Source of the DNA: Scardovia wiggsiae
GTDB lineage: Bacteria > Actinomycetota > Actinomycetes > Actinomycetales > Bifidobacteriaceae
Direction: 5' to 3'
DNA length: 64,000 nt
Assembly: GCF_051045985.1 (NCBI RefSeq)
Contig: NZ_CP157350.1
Coordinates: 186,001-250,000, forward strand
The notes below the pieces were generated by a model, which made no database searches, was not told where the DNA came from, and saw only the letters and a program-made list of their open reading frames with translations. Shown in pieces: positions 56,807 to 64,000 of the stretch (the stretch's first letter is position 1; every line of letters begins with the position of its first letter). Made by a program: the position numbers and the translations under genes.

Positions 56807-57540
56807 CAGTGCTTCCTCCTTCGGGTGTGGTGGAAAAGGTCTCTGACGAAATCGTCGGCCGGATTCTCCCTGATCTCGTCAGGGGTGCCGGTCTGGGTGA
56901 CGCGACCGTCATTGATAACACATATCCGGTCTGCAAGATACTGGGCTTCGTTGATATCGTGGGTCACGAAAACTATTGTGGTGCCGAGGTCGTCATGGAG
57001 GTCAAGCGTAAGATCCTGCAGCTGGACGCGGGTAATGGGGTCAAGCGCACTGAAAGGCTCATCCATCAGTATTACCTTAGGGCTGGCAATCAGTGCCCGC
57101 AGTATGCCGATCCGCTGCTGCTCGCCGCCTGACAGTTCATCAGGGTAACGCCCGTAATATGTTTCCGGGTCAAGGTCAACCCTTTTAAGAAGGCTCCTGG
57201 CTTTTTCGGCACGGTCTGCCTTTGACCAGCCTTTCATTTCAGGGATAAGCCCGATATTCTGCCCAACGGTCATATTGGGGAAAAGCGCGATTTGCTGGAG
57301 TACATAACCCGTTTCAAGGCGGAGGTCACGCAGGGGCAGGCTGGTAATATCTTCCCCGTCTATAAGGATGCTTCCCGAAGTAGGCTCAACAAGCCGGTTG
57401 ATCATTTTCAGCGTTGTTGTTTTCCCTCCGCCGCTGGGGCCGACAAGGACAAAAAACTCCCCGGTATTGATAGTGAATGATTCATTATTGATGACTGCGG
57501 TATCATCGAACTGTTTGCAAACGTTTCTGAACTCAATCAT
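56806..57540 (-). CDS. Osmoprotectant ABC transporter ATP-binding protein
   Basis: A 244-residue ATPase paired with the fused permease. Walker A 'GPSGGGKTT', Q-loop 'GYVLQQIALFPNMTV', signature 'LSGGEQQRIGILRAL', Walker B 'VILMDEPFSALD' and H-loop 'FVTHD' are all intact. It is of the OpuCA/ProV type but short: there are no CBS domains, which in other systems sense ionic strength. First gene of the two-gene operon. Confidence 0.93.
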   Translation of the reverse strand: MIEFRNVCKQFDDTAVINNESFTINTGEFFVLVGPSGGGKTTTLKMINRLVEPTSGSILIDGEDITSLPLRDLRLETGYVLQQIALFPNMTVGQNIGLIPEMKGWSKADRAEKARSLLKRVDLDPETYYGRYPDELSGGEQQRIGILRALIASPKVILMDEPFSALDPITRVQLQDLTLDLHDDLGTTIVFVTHDINEAQYLADRICVINDGRVTQTGTPDEIRENPADDFVRDLFHHTRRRKH

Positions 57541-57592
57541 ATTCTCCCCCTTTCCGTTGTTTATTTTCGGCTCGTGAGAATATCTGTATAAA

Positions 57593-57610
57593 GGCCAGCC
57601 TGCACTGGCC
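57593..57610. repeat. Hairpin GGCCAG-N6-CTGGCC upstream of the ABC operon
   Basis: A perfect 6-bp inverted repeat 53 bases upstream of the ATPase start (minus strand), followed on that strand by TTTATAC. It might be an operator or a small attenuator. Confidence 0.4.
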
Positions 57611-57759
57611 CTTAATTTTGAGTGGTAACGAGTTTAGCACATCCGTTCGATTTTGGCAGTTCTTGCATGGAAGCAGAAAGCGGGGGAAACATAGTTCCCG
57701 GCAGCGGGATGCAGCCGGAAAACGGGGCTTGCCCGCAGAAACATGCGGTATGCAGTACA

Positions 57760-57811
57760 TACAGCACCTATGCTGTAAAGTATAGTAAATAAGGAAGTAT
57801 AGTAAATAAGG
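57760..57811. promoter_or_regulatory. Palindrome TACAGCA-N4-TGCTGTA plus 17-bp tandem duplication
   Basis: TACAGCA (57760-57766) and TGCTGTA (57771-57777) form a perfect operator-like palindrome. Directly after it, AAGTATAGTAAATAAGG occurs twice in tandem (57778-57794 and 57795-57811) without a mismatch. Both lie just upstream of the aldo/keto reductase start at 57856. The rest of the 57541-57855 gap shows no gene. Confidence 0.75.
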
Positions 57812-57855
57812 CATTGTAACACTATGGAGCAGTGACGGCAGTCAGGAAGCATAAT

Positions 57856-58749
57856 ATGGAAAATACAGGAAGCCGCGGCGGGGGACATCGGCTGATGAGG
57901 CGTATGGGCAGTATCCGCACAACTGCCATTGGGCTGGGGACTATGGGCCTTGCAATTGAGAAAAAGCCCGGCCGGCAGGAATCAATAGATATCATCCATA
58001 CCGCTTTGGATGCAGGCTGCCGCCATATAGATACTGCGTGGGCATATTATGAATCCGGAGGGGAAGAGCAGGCGGCAGAAAAGCTTGTGAAGGCTGCCCT
58101 GGAGACATGGGACGGTCCGCGCGGGGAAGTGACAGTGGCAACAAAGGCAGGCCATTTCCGGAATTTTACAGACGGCAGGCCCACATGGGGGACCGATGGC
58201 CGTCCGGAATCCCTGATCAGATATGCCAAACAGTCTGCTGCGGTGCTCAGCGTAGAAGCTATCGACCTGCTGTATTTCCATCGCCCTGACCCTAAGGTGC
58301 CCTATGCTGAATCTATTGAGGCTATGAAGTCCCTTTATGACCAGGGGGTTGCCAGAACGATAGGGATATCCAATGCAAGCGTTGAACAGATCGGTATTGC
58401 GCATAGGATACTGGGCGATGCCCTGGTAGCGGTGCAGAACCAGTTTTCGCCGGTTCACCGCGATACCCAGGATACTATTGACTGCACTGCCGAGCTTGGG
58501 CTGGCTTTCGTTTGCTGGAGCCCTCTGGGCGGTTTCCGCAAGCCGTATGATGGATCCAAGTTCGACCCCTTCCGCAGGGTTGCTGCTGTGCATGGTGTGA
58601 GCTATCAGCAGATAGTCCTTGCGTGGGAACTCGCGCGCGGGGACCACATGTTCGTGCTCCCCGGGACCCATCGTGCTGAAACTGTTATTGATTCACTGCA
58701 CGCAGATTGTGTGGAGCTGTCGGCGCAGGAGCTGGAATATCTTGGCTAG
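57856..58749 (+). CDS. Aldo/keto reductase
   Basis: A 297-residue aldo/keto reductase. The tetrad is Asp and Tyr in 'RHIDTAWAYYESG', Lys in 'VATKAGH' and His in 'LLYFHRPDP', with 'IGISNAS' and 'VQNQFSPVHR' typical of AKR12/13-like enzymes. The ATG at 57856 follows AGGAAG (57844-57849); a GTG at 57832 is possible but poorly placed. It belongs to a different branch from the reductase at 38.6 kb. pgeF starts 4 bases after its stop. Substrate unknown. Confidence 0.87.
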   Translation: MENTGSRGGGHRLMRRMGSIRTTAIGLGTMGLAIEKKPGRQESIDIIHTALDAGCRHIDTAWAYYESGGEEQAAEKLVKAALETWDGPRGEVTVATKAGHFRNFTDGRPTWGTDGRPESLIRYAKQSAAVLSVEAIDLLYFHRPDPKVPYAESIEAMKSLYDQGVARTIGISNASVEQIGIAHRILGDALVAVQNQFSPVHRDTQDTIDCTAELGLAFVCWSPLGGFRKPYDGSKFDPFRRVAAVHGVSYQQIVLAWELARGDHMFVLPGTHRAETVIDSLHADCVELSAQELEYLG

Positions 58750-58753
58750 CATT

Positions 58754-59908
58754 ATGGAAAACGATAATACATATAATACATCCGGTATGATTCAGCTTCC
58801 CGATGGGGCCAGCATCTCAACTGCCCGTACCCCCGCGCTTATCCCCATCGCTCTGGCTCCGGGCATCACTGTGCACTACACGACGCGCCTCGGCGGGCAT
58901 TCCCAGGGGGACTGGGCATTCTGCAATCTCGGGTCGAAAGTCGGAGATGATCCCAGCCATGTGTACGCAAACAGGTTTGCTGTAGACGGTGTTGTGGGGT
59001 CACGCGTGTATACAGTATCCCAGATCCACTCTGCACGGGCCGTCAGCACGGATGATGAGCTGGAACGGATCCGCAGCGTCATTGGCGCCCAGGCTTCTGA
59101 CGGCAGCGTTCCCGGCCCTGGGGGAGAAGCCGGTGGAGAATCATTTGCAGAGGCCTGTGCCGACAGGCTTTACGGGATTGAAGCCGATGCGCAGTATACG
59201 CTGCAGCAGGACAGGGCTATTGGGGTTTTTACTGCAGACTGCCTTCCCGTACTGCTTGCCGATCCCCATGCCGGGATCATCGGTGCGGCGCATTGCGGAC
59301 GGAAAGGCCTGCAGCGCGGTGTCCTGCAGAACCTGATACATGCGATGCAGAGCCGGGGTGCCCGGTCATCCCATATGGCAGCAGCTCTGGGTCCGTGTAT
59401 CTGCGGCAGCTGCTATGAAGTCGGCAGTGATATTGCAGATGAGTTTGACAGGCAGTTCCCCGGGACTGCTACGGTGACCCGTTTCGGCGGGAGAGGTATT
59501 GATATTGCGCTGGCAGCACTCCAGATACTTGCGCATGAGGGTATTTCCGGCAGCAGGATAGCAGATTCCGGACCGCGTGTACGGGCTGCAACATATTACC
59601 TTGAACCTGATCCTGAATTCCAGGCGCTGTGCAGGGCCGATGCTGAGGGCGGCCCTCTCAGTAAGCGGCTTGATAAGATGGAGCATCCTCTGTGTACGCT
59701 TGAAAACCCGCTGTGGTATTCCCATCGCAGGGCTGTCAGATCAGGAAAAGCTGACAGCGGACGGGCCTTAAGCATTATTACGCGGACAGATCCGGCCAGG
59801 CTGGAAAAGGAACAGGCCGCCCTCCGGGCGCAGCTTGCAGCTGAGGATATTGCGGAGGCAGGGGCAGAAAATATAATCGAAGAAGGGACTGCATCTGTCC
59901 TGGATTAG
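58754..59908 (+). CDS. pgeF: Peptidoglycan editing factor PgeF (multicopper-polyphenol-oxidase-like)
   Basis: A YfiH/PgeF (DUF152) protein that in E. coli removes mis-incorporated L-Ser from the peptidoglycan stem peptide; related proteins act on purine nucleosides. The metal-ligand motifs are present: His in 'VSQIHSARAV', Cys in 'FTADCLPVLLAD' and His in 'GAAHCGRKGL'. The conserved 'ALGPCICGSCYEVG' follows. The ATG at 58754, 4 bases after the reductase stop, gives 384 residues, longer than the usual 240-280, mainly from an N-terminal extension, a Gly-rich insert near 125 and about 80 C-terminal residues of low conservation. Confidence 0.86.
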   Translation: MENDNTYNTSGMIQLPDGASISTARTPALIPIALAPGITVHYTTRLGGHSQGDWAFCNLGSKVGDDPSHVYANRFAVDGVVGSRVYTVSQIHSARAVSTDDELERIRSVIGAQASDGSVPGPGGEAGGESFAEACADRLYGIEADAQYTLQQDRAIGVFTADCLPVLLADPHAGIIGAAHCGRKGLQRGVLQNLIHAMQSRGARSSHMAAALGPCICGSCYEVGSDIADEFDRQFPGTATVTRFGGRGIDIALAALQILAHEGISGSRIADSGPRVRAATYYLEPDPEFQALCRADAEGGPLSKRLDKMEHPLCTLENPLWYSHRRAVRSGKADSGRALSIITRTDPARLEKEQAALRAQLAAEDIAEAGAENIIEEGTASVLD

Positions 59909-59946
59909 CAGGGCAGCAAAGGATAACAGGGAATGCTGGTGGTGTT

Positions 59947-60606
59947 ATGGATACAGTGAACGTTGTTGTATGCGGCTTTGAACATTATGACAATGTTGAT
60001 GTCAACCCGTCCAGAGAGGTATGCGAAGCGCTTGCCCGCGACGGTGTGGCAGATGAAAAAACTGATGTGCATATTAACGTTGCATCAGTCCTGATGCCGC
60101 TGAGTTTCCAGAATGCATGGCCTGTACTGCTGAAAACGCTTGACGCAGCCCATCCGGATATAGTTATTGCCACTGGGCTGAAAACACATGCCCAGTCAGT
60201 GATCCTTGAATGCTGTGCGACGAATTTTATTGATGCGCAGAAGCCGGATGCGGACGATGCCCAGCCCCGCCGCATGCCTATAATACCCGGCGCACCCCAG
60301 GCATATTGGACGCATCTGCCGCTGCACGGCATCCTGCAGTGTTTTGCGAAGAACAGCATCCCCGCATCCCTGAGTTCTGATGCCGGGACTTTTGTATGCA
60401 ACTCGCTTTTCTACCAGCTCCTGAATTGGAGTAATAAACACAATAATACCCTGGCCGGTTTCGTGAGCCTTCCCCTTGTAGGCAAGGAACACGGCTATAC
60501 CCCGGGCATGTCGCTGGATCAGATGATCACTGCTGCGCAGGATGTTGTGAAGATGAGTGTAGATTATTACAGAAAACCGCTTCCCCCCGAGATTCTTCGC
60601 GCGTAG
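59947..60606 (+). CDS. pcp: Pyroglutamyl-peptidase I-like protein lacking the catalytic histidine
   Basis: A 219-residue C15-family protein. The catalytic Glu88 ('VILECCATN') and Cys151 ('GTFVCNSLFYQLL') of pyroglutamyl-peptidase I are in place, but the His of the usual 'GFIHVP' is replaced: the chain reads 'GFVSLP' with Ser174. The family removes N-terminal pyroglutamate from peptides. Without the histidine the activity may be lost or changed, unless a nearby His ('KEHGYTPG') substitutes. It follows pgeF at 38 bp on the same strand. Confidence 0.8.
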   Translation: MDTVNVVVCGFEHYDNVDVNPSREVCEALARDGVADEKTDVHINVASVLMPLSFQNAWPVLLKTLDAAHPDIVIATGLKTHAQSVILECCATNFIDAQKPDADDAQPRRMPIIPGAPQAYWTHLPLHGILQCFAKNSIPASLSSDAGTFVCNSLFYQLLNWSNKHNNTLAGFVSLPLVGKEHGYTPGMSLDQMITAAQDVVKMSVDYYRKPLPPEILRA

Positions 60607-60699
60607 TATCGTATAATACTCGTGAATTGTGTTTCACAAGTTTCCGACAACTATAACAATAACTATAAATACAAATAATAAATATGCAATGGAGATAAG

Positions 60700-62016
60700 A
60701 TGCCAGAGAATTTTCCTACTGCCCTTCGCGGTTATGATAAGGAACGAGTAGATGAGGTTTTTGCCAGGCAGGAGGAGAATATTTCCCGGTTGCGTGAGCA
60801 GATCAAGGCGTATGATGCCCGTATCCTTCAGCTTGATGCCCAGCTGCAGGAAGAGAAACGCAAATCTGAGGGGAAGGGGAGCACGTCGTTTGCTTCGCTT
60901 GGTGCTAATGCGCAGCAGCTTCTGGCATCTGCCGAGCAGACGAGCAAGGAGCTTATCCAGCGTGCGCAGCAGGACGCTGCATCCGTGCGCGCGAATGCCC
61001 AGTCGCAGGCAGATACCCTTGTCAACAACGCCAAGCTTGATGCCCAGCGCATGACTGAAGAAGCCCGGAAGAATGCCGAATCTATACTCGGAAAGGCAAA
61101 AAGCAAGGCTGAGGCCCTCAGGCAGAATGCTCAGGAAGAGGCGCAGCAGCTGCGGTCCACCGCCAGGCAGCAGAGCGACAGCCAGCTCCATGCGTTGGAG
61201 GTGGAACTTGCCAACAGCAGGAGCGAGCATGACAAAACAATGGAATATGAAAGGGCTGAGCAGGAAAAAGAGATTGCAGATATGCGCCGGCAGGCTGCTG
61301 AGGAGATAGCACAGATCAGGCGTGATGCGAACGAAGATATCACTGCGAAAAGGGGCGAAGCTAACGACCAGATCGAAGAGGCGCTGGATTCTGCTAACAG
61401 GAAGCTGGCACAGGCGCAGGAACGTGTCAGTAAAATGCTCTCTGACGCCCAGAGGCAGGCAACTGAGATCACTGATACGGCAAAGGCACAGGCCCAGCAG
61501 ATCGCTGACCAGTCTACTATTGACAAAGCCAAGTCGGAAAGTGCTGTAGCAGAGGAGGCAAAAGCCGCCCGGGAGGCTATCCAGAAGCAGCAGGACGATG
61601 CTTCCCGCCAGGTGAACCAGCTGCTTGAGCAGCTTGCCCAGCAGCGTGACCAGGTTGAGAATGAGACCAATAAGCTTCTGGAAGAGGCCAGGAATACACG
61701 CGCCCAGGCCGACGAATATGCTGACCAGAAGCGCGCAGAGGCCGATGAAGCATTAAAGTCCGCTTTGGAGGATGCTGATAAAAAGGCCAGTGAACTTATC
61801 AGTGAGCGGCGTGATGCAGCCCAGAAGGAAATCAGCGGTCTGCAGGAGCAGATATCTTCCCTGCAGGAGCGTGAGGCGGCAATCACTTCGCGTGTTGATG
61901 AGCTGCGTTCCATCTTCTCGCAGGCCTTCGGGCAGTTCGGGCCCTTTGCACAGCCGGAGGGGGAAGGCACTAAAGGTTCCGGCGCCGACGGGGAAAAGGC
62001 CGGCAGCGGAAAATAG
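60700..62016 (+). CDS. DivIVA-domain coiled-coil protein
   Basis: A 438-residue, nearly all coiled-coil protein with a DivIVA-like N-terminus ('FPTALRGYDKERVDEVFARQEENI', residues 5-28) and long Ala/Glu/Gln/Lys/Arg-rich heptads to about residue 405, then a short Gly/Glu tail. No membrane segment. It resembles polar-growth scaffolds of actinobacteria (DivIVA/Wag31, Scy, FilP) in build rather than in sequence detail. Upstream lies a perfect TATAAT (60612-60617) and a small TTGTG-TTT-CACAA palindrome. A role in cell shape or polarity is inference. Confidence 0.75.
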   Translation: MPENFPTALRGYDKERVDEVFARQEENISRLREQIKAYDARILQLDAQLQEEKRKSEGKGSTSFASLGANAQQLLASAEQTSKELIQRAQQDAASVRANAQSQADTLVNNAKLDAQRMTEEARKNAESILGKAKSKAEALRQNAQEEAQQLRSTARQQSDSQLHALEVELANSRSEHDKTMEYERAEQEKEIADMRRQAAEEIAQIRRDANEDITAKRGEANDQIEEALDSANRKLAQAQERVSKMLSDAQRQATEITDTAKAQAQQIADQSTIDKAKSESAVAEEAKAAREAIQKQQDDASRQVNQLLEQLAQQRDQVENETNKLLEEARNTRAQADEYADQKRAEADEALKSALEDADKKASELISERRDAAQKEISGLQEQISSLQEREAAITSRVDELRSIFSQAFGQFGPFAQPEGEGTKGSGADGEKAGSGK

Positions 62017-62130
62017 GATACCTGCTGGTGGCTGCTGCCTAGTACACTGGCAGTAAGCATAACGTTACGTTAAAATTGGCCATGCAACTGGCTGCGCAAA
62101 ATATGCGGTAAAAAGTAATGAAAGGTAAAC

Positions 62131-63462
62131 ATGACTGAGTTCAAACCATTAGACAGCCAAAAGCTTTCCGGGCTGCAGGACAGTTTCAACGCCCGTTCTG
62201 AGAACCGTCTTGCAATGAATGCTGTTACATCTTCGGGAATCAATAAGGCGGCGAAGAATTATAACCGGGCCCGCCTGCTCCAGCGGAGGTTCTCAACGAT
62301 AGTTGATAACGGTCCTGCAACGAACCAGAAGAGATCCGGGCGCTGCTGGCTGTTCAGCTCGCTGAACGTAGCGCGGTTTGTGGCGAAAAAGAATCTGGGC
62401 CTTAAAGAATTTGAGTTTTCCCAAAACTATGCGATGTATTACGACAAGCTGGAACGTGTCAACTACTTCCTTCAGGATGTCAGAGGGCTTGTAGAACAGG
62501 GTGAGAAAAGTGATTCCCGGCTTATCCAGTTTATGCTTGGCGATGTTATGGGCGACGGCGGCCAGTGGACAATGGCTATGAATATCTATACCAAGTATGG
62601 CGCTGTCCCGCGTGACCTCTATCCGGAAACCGAGTCATCCGGAAATACCGGGGAGATGAACCATCAGCTGCGCAGCGTTCTGCATCAGGCGGTAGCGCAC
62701 ATGTTCGAGGAGCCTTCCCGTTCAGCTGATATTGTGCAGAATGCCCTGGCAGCATGCCACCGTATCCTGACAATACATCTGGGCACCCCTCCAACTGAAT
62801 TTGACTGGGAGTGGACGGACGAAGACGGTACATTCCACCGCGACGGGACCCTTACGCCTGTAGGGTTCTGGAAGAAGTATGTGACCGCAGGCCTGGAAGA
62901 CTACGTGTGCCTTGTTGATGATCCCCGCAGGGAGCATCCGAAAGGGCAGATGATCGGGATCGAGCATCTGGGGAATGTTGTTGGCGGTACGCCAACGGCT
63001 TATCTGAATGTAGATACTCAATTCATGAAAGGCTGCGTCAAAAAGATCCTGACAGAGCAGGGTATCCCTGTATGGTTTGGCGCTGACTGTCATCCGATGA
63101 TGGACCGCGACAGCGGTGCATGGGCGACTGACCTTTTTGAATATAACCATGTGTATGATTTCGATTTCAACCTCAGCAAGGAGGAACGGGTACGGTTCGG
63201 CGAATCCGCTATGAACCATGCGATGGCGTTCGACGGCGTAGATGTAGACGATTCCGGTGCTACACGGCGCTGGCGCGTTGAGAATTCATGGGGCACGGAG
63301 ATCGCCGATAAAGGCTATTTCACTATGGATGATCCGTGGTTCGACGAATATGTTTATGAAGTGGCTGTGCCTAAGTCCATGCTGCCCGCAGAATATCAGG
63401 AAGCCCTCACGAAGCCGCCGCTGATGCTCCCTGCGTGGGATCCGATGGGGGCGCTCGCATAA
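62131..63462 (+). CDS. pepC: Aminopeptidase C (bleomycin-hydrolase family)
   Basis: A cytoplasmic C1 cysteine aminopeptidase that trims peptides. The catalytic Cys72 is in 'NQKRSGRCWLFSSLN', His363 in 'MNHAMAFDGVD' and Asn385 in 'VENSWGTE'. 443 residues is the normal size of the hexameric PepC/bleomycin-hydrolase family, and the C-terminal residues that enter the active site end in 'MGALA'. AAAGG lies before the ATG. It is likely to work on imported peptides. Confidence 0.95.
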   Translation: MTEFKPLDSQKLSGLQDSFNARSENRLAMNAVTSSGINKAAKNYNRARLLQRRFSTIVDNGPATNQKRSGRCWLFSSLNVARFVAKKNLGLKEFEFSQNYAMYYDKLERVNYFLQDVRGLVEQGEKSDSRLIQFMLGDVMGDGGQWTMAMNIYTKYGAVPRDLYPETESSGNTGEMNHQLRSVLHQAVAHMFEEPSRSADIVQNALAACHRILTIHLGTPPTEFDWEWTDEDGTFHRDGTLTPVGFWKKYVTAGLEDYVCLVDDPRREHPKGQMIGIEHLGNVVGGTPTAYLNVDTQFMKGCVKKILTEQGIPVWFGADCHPMMDRDSGAWATDLFEYNHVYDFDFNLSKEERVRFGESAMNHAMAFDGVDVDDSGATRRWRVENSWGTEIADKGYFTMDDPWFDEYVYEVAVPKSMLPAEYQEALTKPPLMLPAWDPMGALA

Positions 63463-63476
63463 GGCTGGAAACGGAC

Positions 63477-64000
63477 GTGAACAAGAAAGGCCCGCCCCGG
63501 TGTATGCAGCAGCGCAGGATGGTTGCTGTTATCGGCGCCCTTGATGAGGAGGTTGAGCTTATCTCCCAGTCGCTGCAGGACCTGACGCATATGCATGCGG
63601 CGGGCCTGGATATAGCCCTGGGGGATATTGCTTCTGCATCGGGCCCGATTGGTGTTGCTGCGGCTGTTGCCGGGATGGGCCTTGTCAATGCCGCATCTGC
63701 AGCGCAATATATGATTGACGCTTTTGCACCTGAAGCTGTTATTTTTTCCGGTATAGGCGGGAATCTCAGCCCGGATCTCCATATCAATGATGTTGTGCTC
63801 GGCAAAACGCTGAGATACCTTGATTCTGACATGGCGCTTATCGGCCAGGCCTATCCCGGGCTGAGCGAATACCATTCCGATCCCCGCCTTATGGGGATCG
63901 CTTCCGATGTGCTCAGCAGTATGGGGATACATCATAGGGAAGGCATTATTGCTTCCGGCAACCGTTTTATTGAAGGCGCAGATAGGATTGCTGATGTCAG
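63477..64000 (+). CDS. mtnN: MTA/SAH nucleosidase (partial, runs off the window)
   Basis: An open frame from GTG 63477 to the window end, 174 codons seen. It reads 'MVAVIGALDEEVELI' (in-frame ATG 63519), 'GVAAAVAGMGLVNAASAAQYMID', 'VIFSGIGGNLSPDLHINDVVLG' and 'GIIASGNRFI', the order and motifs of 5'-methylthioadenosine/S-adenosylhomocysteine nucleosidase, with the purine-site 'SGIGG' and the 'SGNRFI' loop. The enzyme recycles products of SAM use; the catalytic Asp lies beyond the window. The exact start (63477, 63504 or 63519) is uncertain. It starts 14 bases after pepC. Confidence 0.85.
   Translation, partial: MNKKGPPRCMQQRRMVAVIGALDEEVELISQSLQDLTHMHAAGLDIALGDIASASGPIGVAAAVAGMGLVNAASAAQYMIDAFAPEAVIFSGIGGNLSPDLHINDVVLGKTLRYLDSDMALIGQAYPGLSEYHSDPRLMGIASDVLSSMGIHHREGIIASGNRFIEGADRIADV

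Noticed and set aside
60621..60640. TTGTG-TTT-CACAA near the DivIVA-like gene as a Rex or CRP site
   Set aside because: The spacer between half-sites is 3 bp rather than 6, so it does not fit either family.

Overview
The window looks like a chromosomal segment of an actinobacterium of the family Bifidobacteriaceae, by eye moderately GC-rich. The evidence is gene order and protein likeness. malQ is followed by rplM-rpsI. A bifunctional AdhE sits directly upstream of the S10 operon. There is a secreted, wall-anchored amylase-pullulanase of the ApuB type. Small-subunit proteins carry actinobacterial low-complexity tails, and a PriA has lost its helicase motifs. The non-Bifidobacterium genera (Scardovia-like group) are possible, but genus cannot be fixed from this sequence alone.

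Layout. 1-3.7 kb: a YigZ/IMPACT protein, a small repeat protein of HEAT/LRV type and malQ. 3.7-4.9 kb: rplM-rpsI behind a long, apparently folded leader. 5.1-9.2 kb: adhP and adhE, the latter preceded by a near-perfect Rex-type palindrome. 9.2-19.0 kb: the S10 and spc ribosomal operons (rpsJ to rplO) with a 13-bp hairpin at their junction. 19.0-21.2 kb: secY and adk from their own promoter, whose -35 lies inside the spc terminator. 21.3-24.4 kb: a DUF2207 membrane protein and LemA. 24.5-28.9 kb: infA, rpmJ (37 codons), rpsM, rpsK, rpoA, rplQ, truA. 29.0-30.2 kb: an ABC ATPase with a truncated permease. 30.3 kb: tRNA-Ser(CGA). 30.7-38.4 kb: rpoB-rpoC. 38.5-47.7 kb: aldo/keto reductase, rpoZ, metK, priA, a divergent MFS exporter, fmt, rsmB. 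47.9-53.5 kb: the 1845-residue amylopullulanase. 53.5-57.5 kb, minus strand: an orphan P-loop ATPase, a 584-bp non-coding island and a glycine-betaine/carnitine/choline-type ABC operon. 57.8-64 kb: aldo/keto reductase, pgeF, a pyroglutamyl-peptidase-like protein, a DivIVA-like coiled-coil protein, pepC and the start of an MTA/SAH nucleosidase.

How it fits together. Most of the window is the core gene-expression machinery: translation, RNA polymerase, secretion, initiator-tRNA formylation and rRNA methylation. Fermentation genes (adhP, adhE) and alpha-glucan use (malQ, apuB) are set among them, as expected for a saccharolytic fermenter.

The least explained parts are in non-coding DNA. The leaders of rplM and rpsM each contain complementary segments whose pairing crosses (possible pseudoknots or switches just upstream of the Shine-Dalgarno). 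The island at 54.7-55.3 kb holds three identical 16-bp repeats at an exact 29-bp period in front of the orphan ATPase, a perfect 28-bp inverted repeat, and a region that may encode a structured RNA. These are the best candidates for something undescribed. All structures were found by reading the sequence and were not computed.
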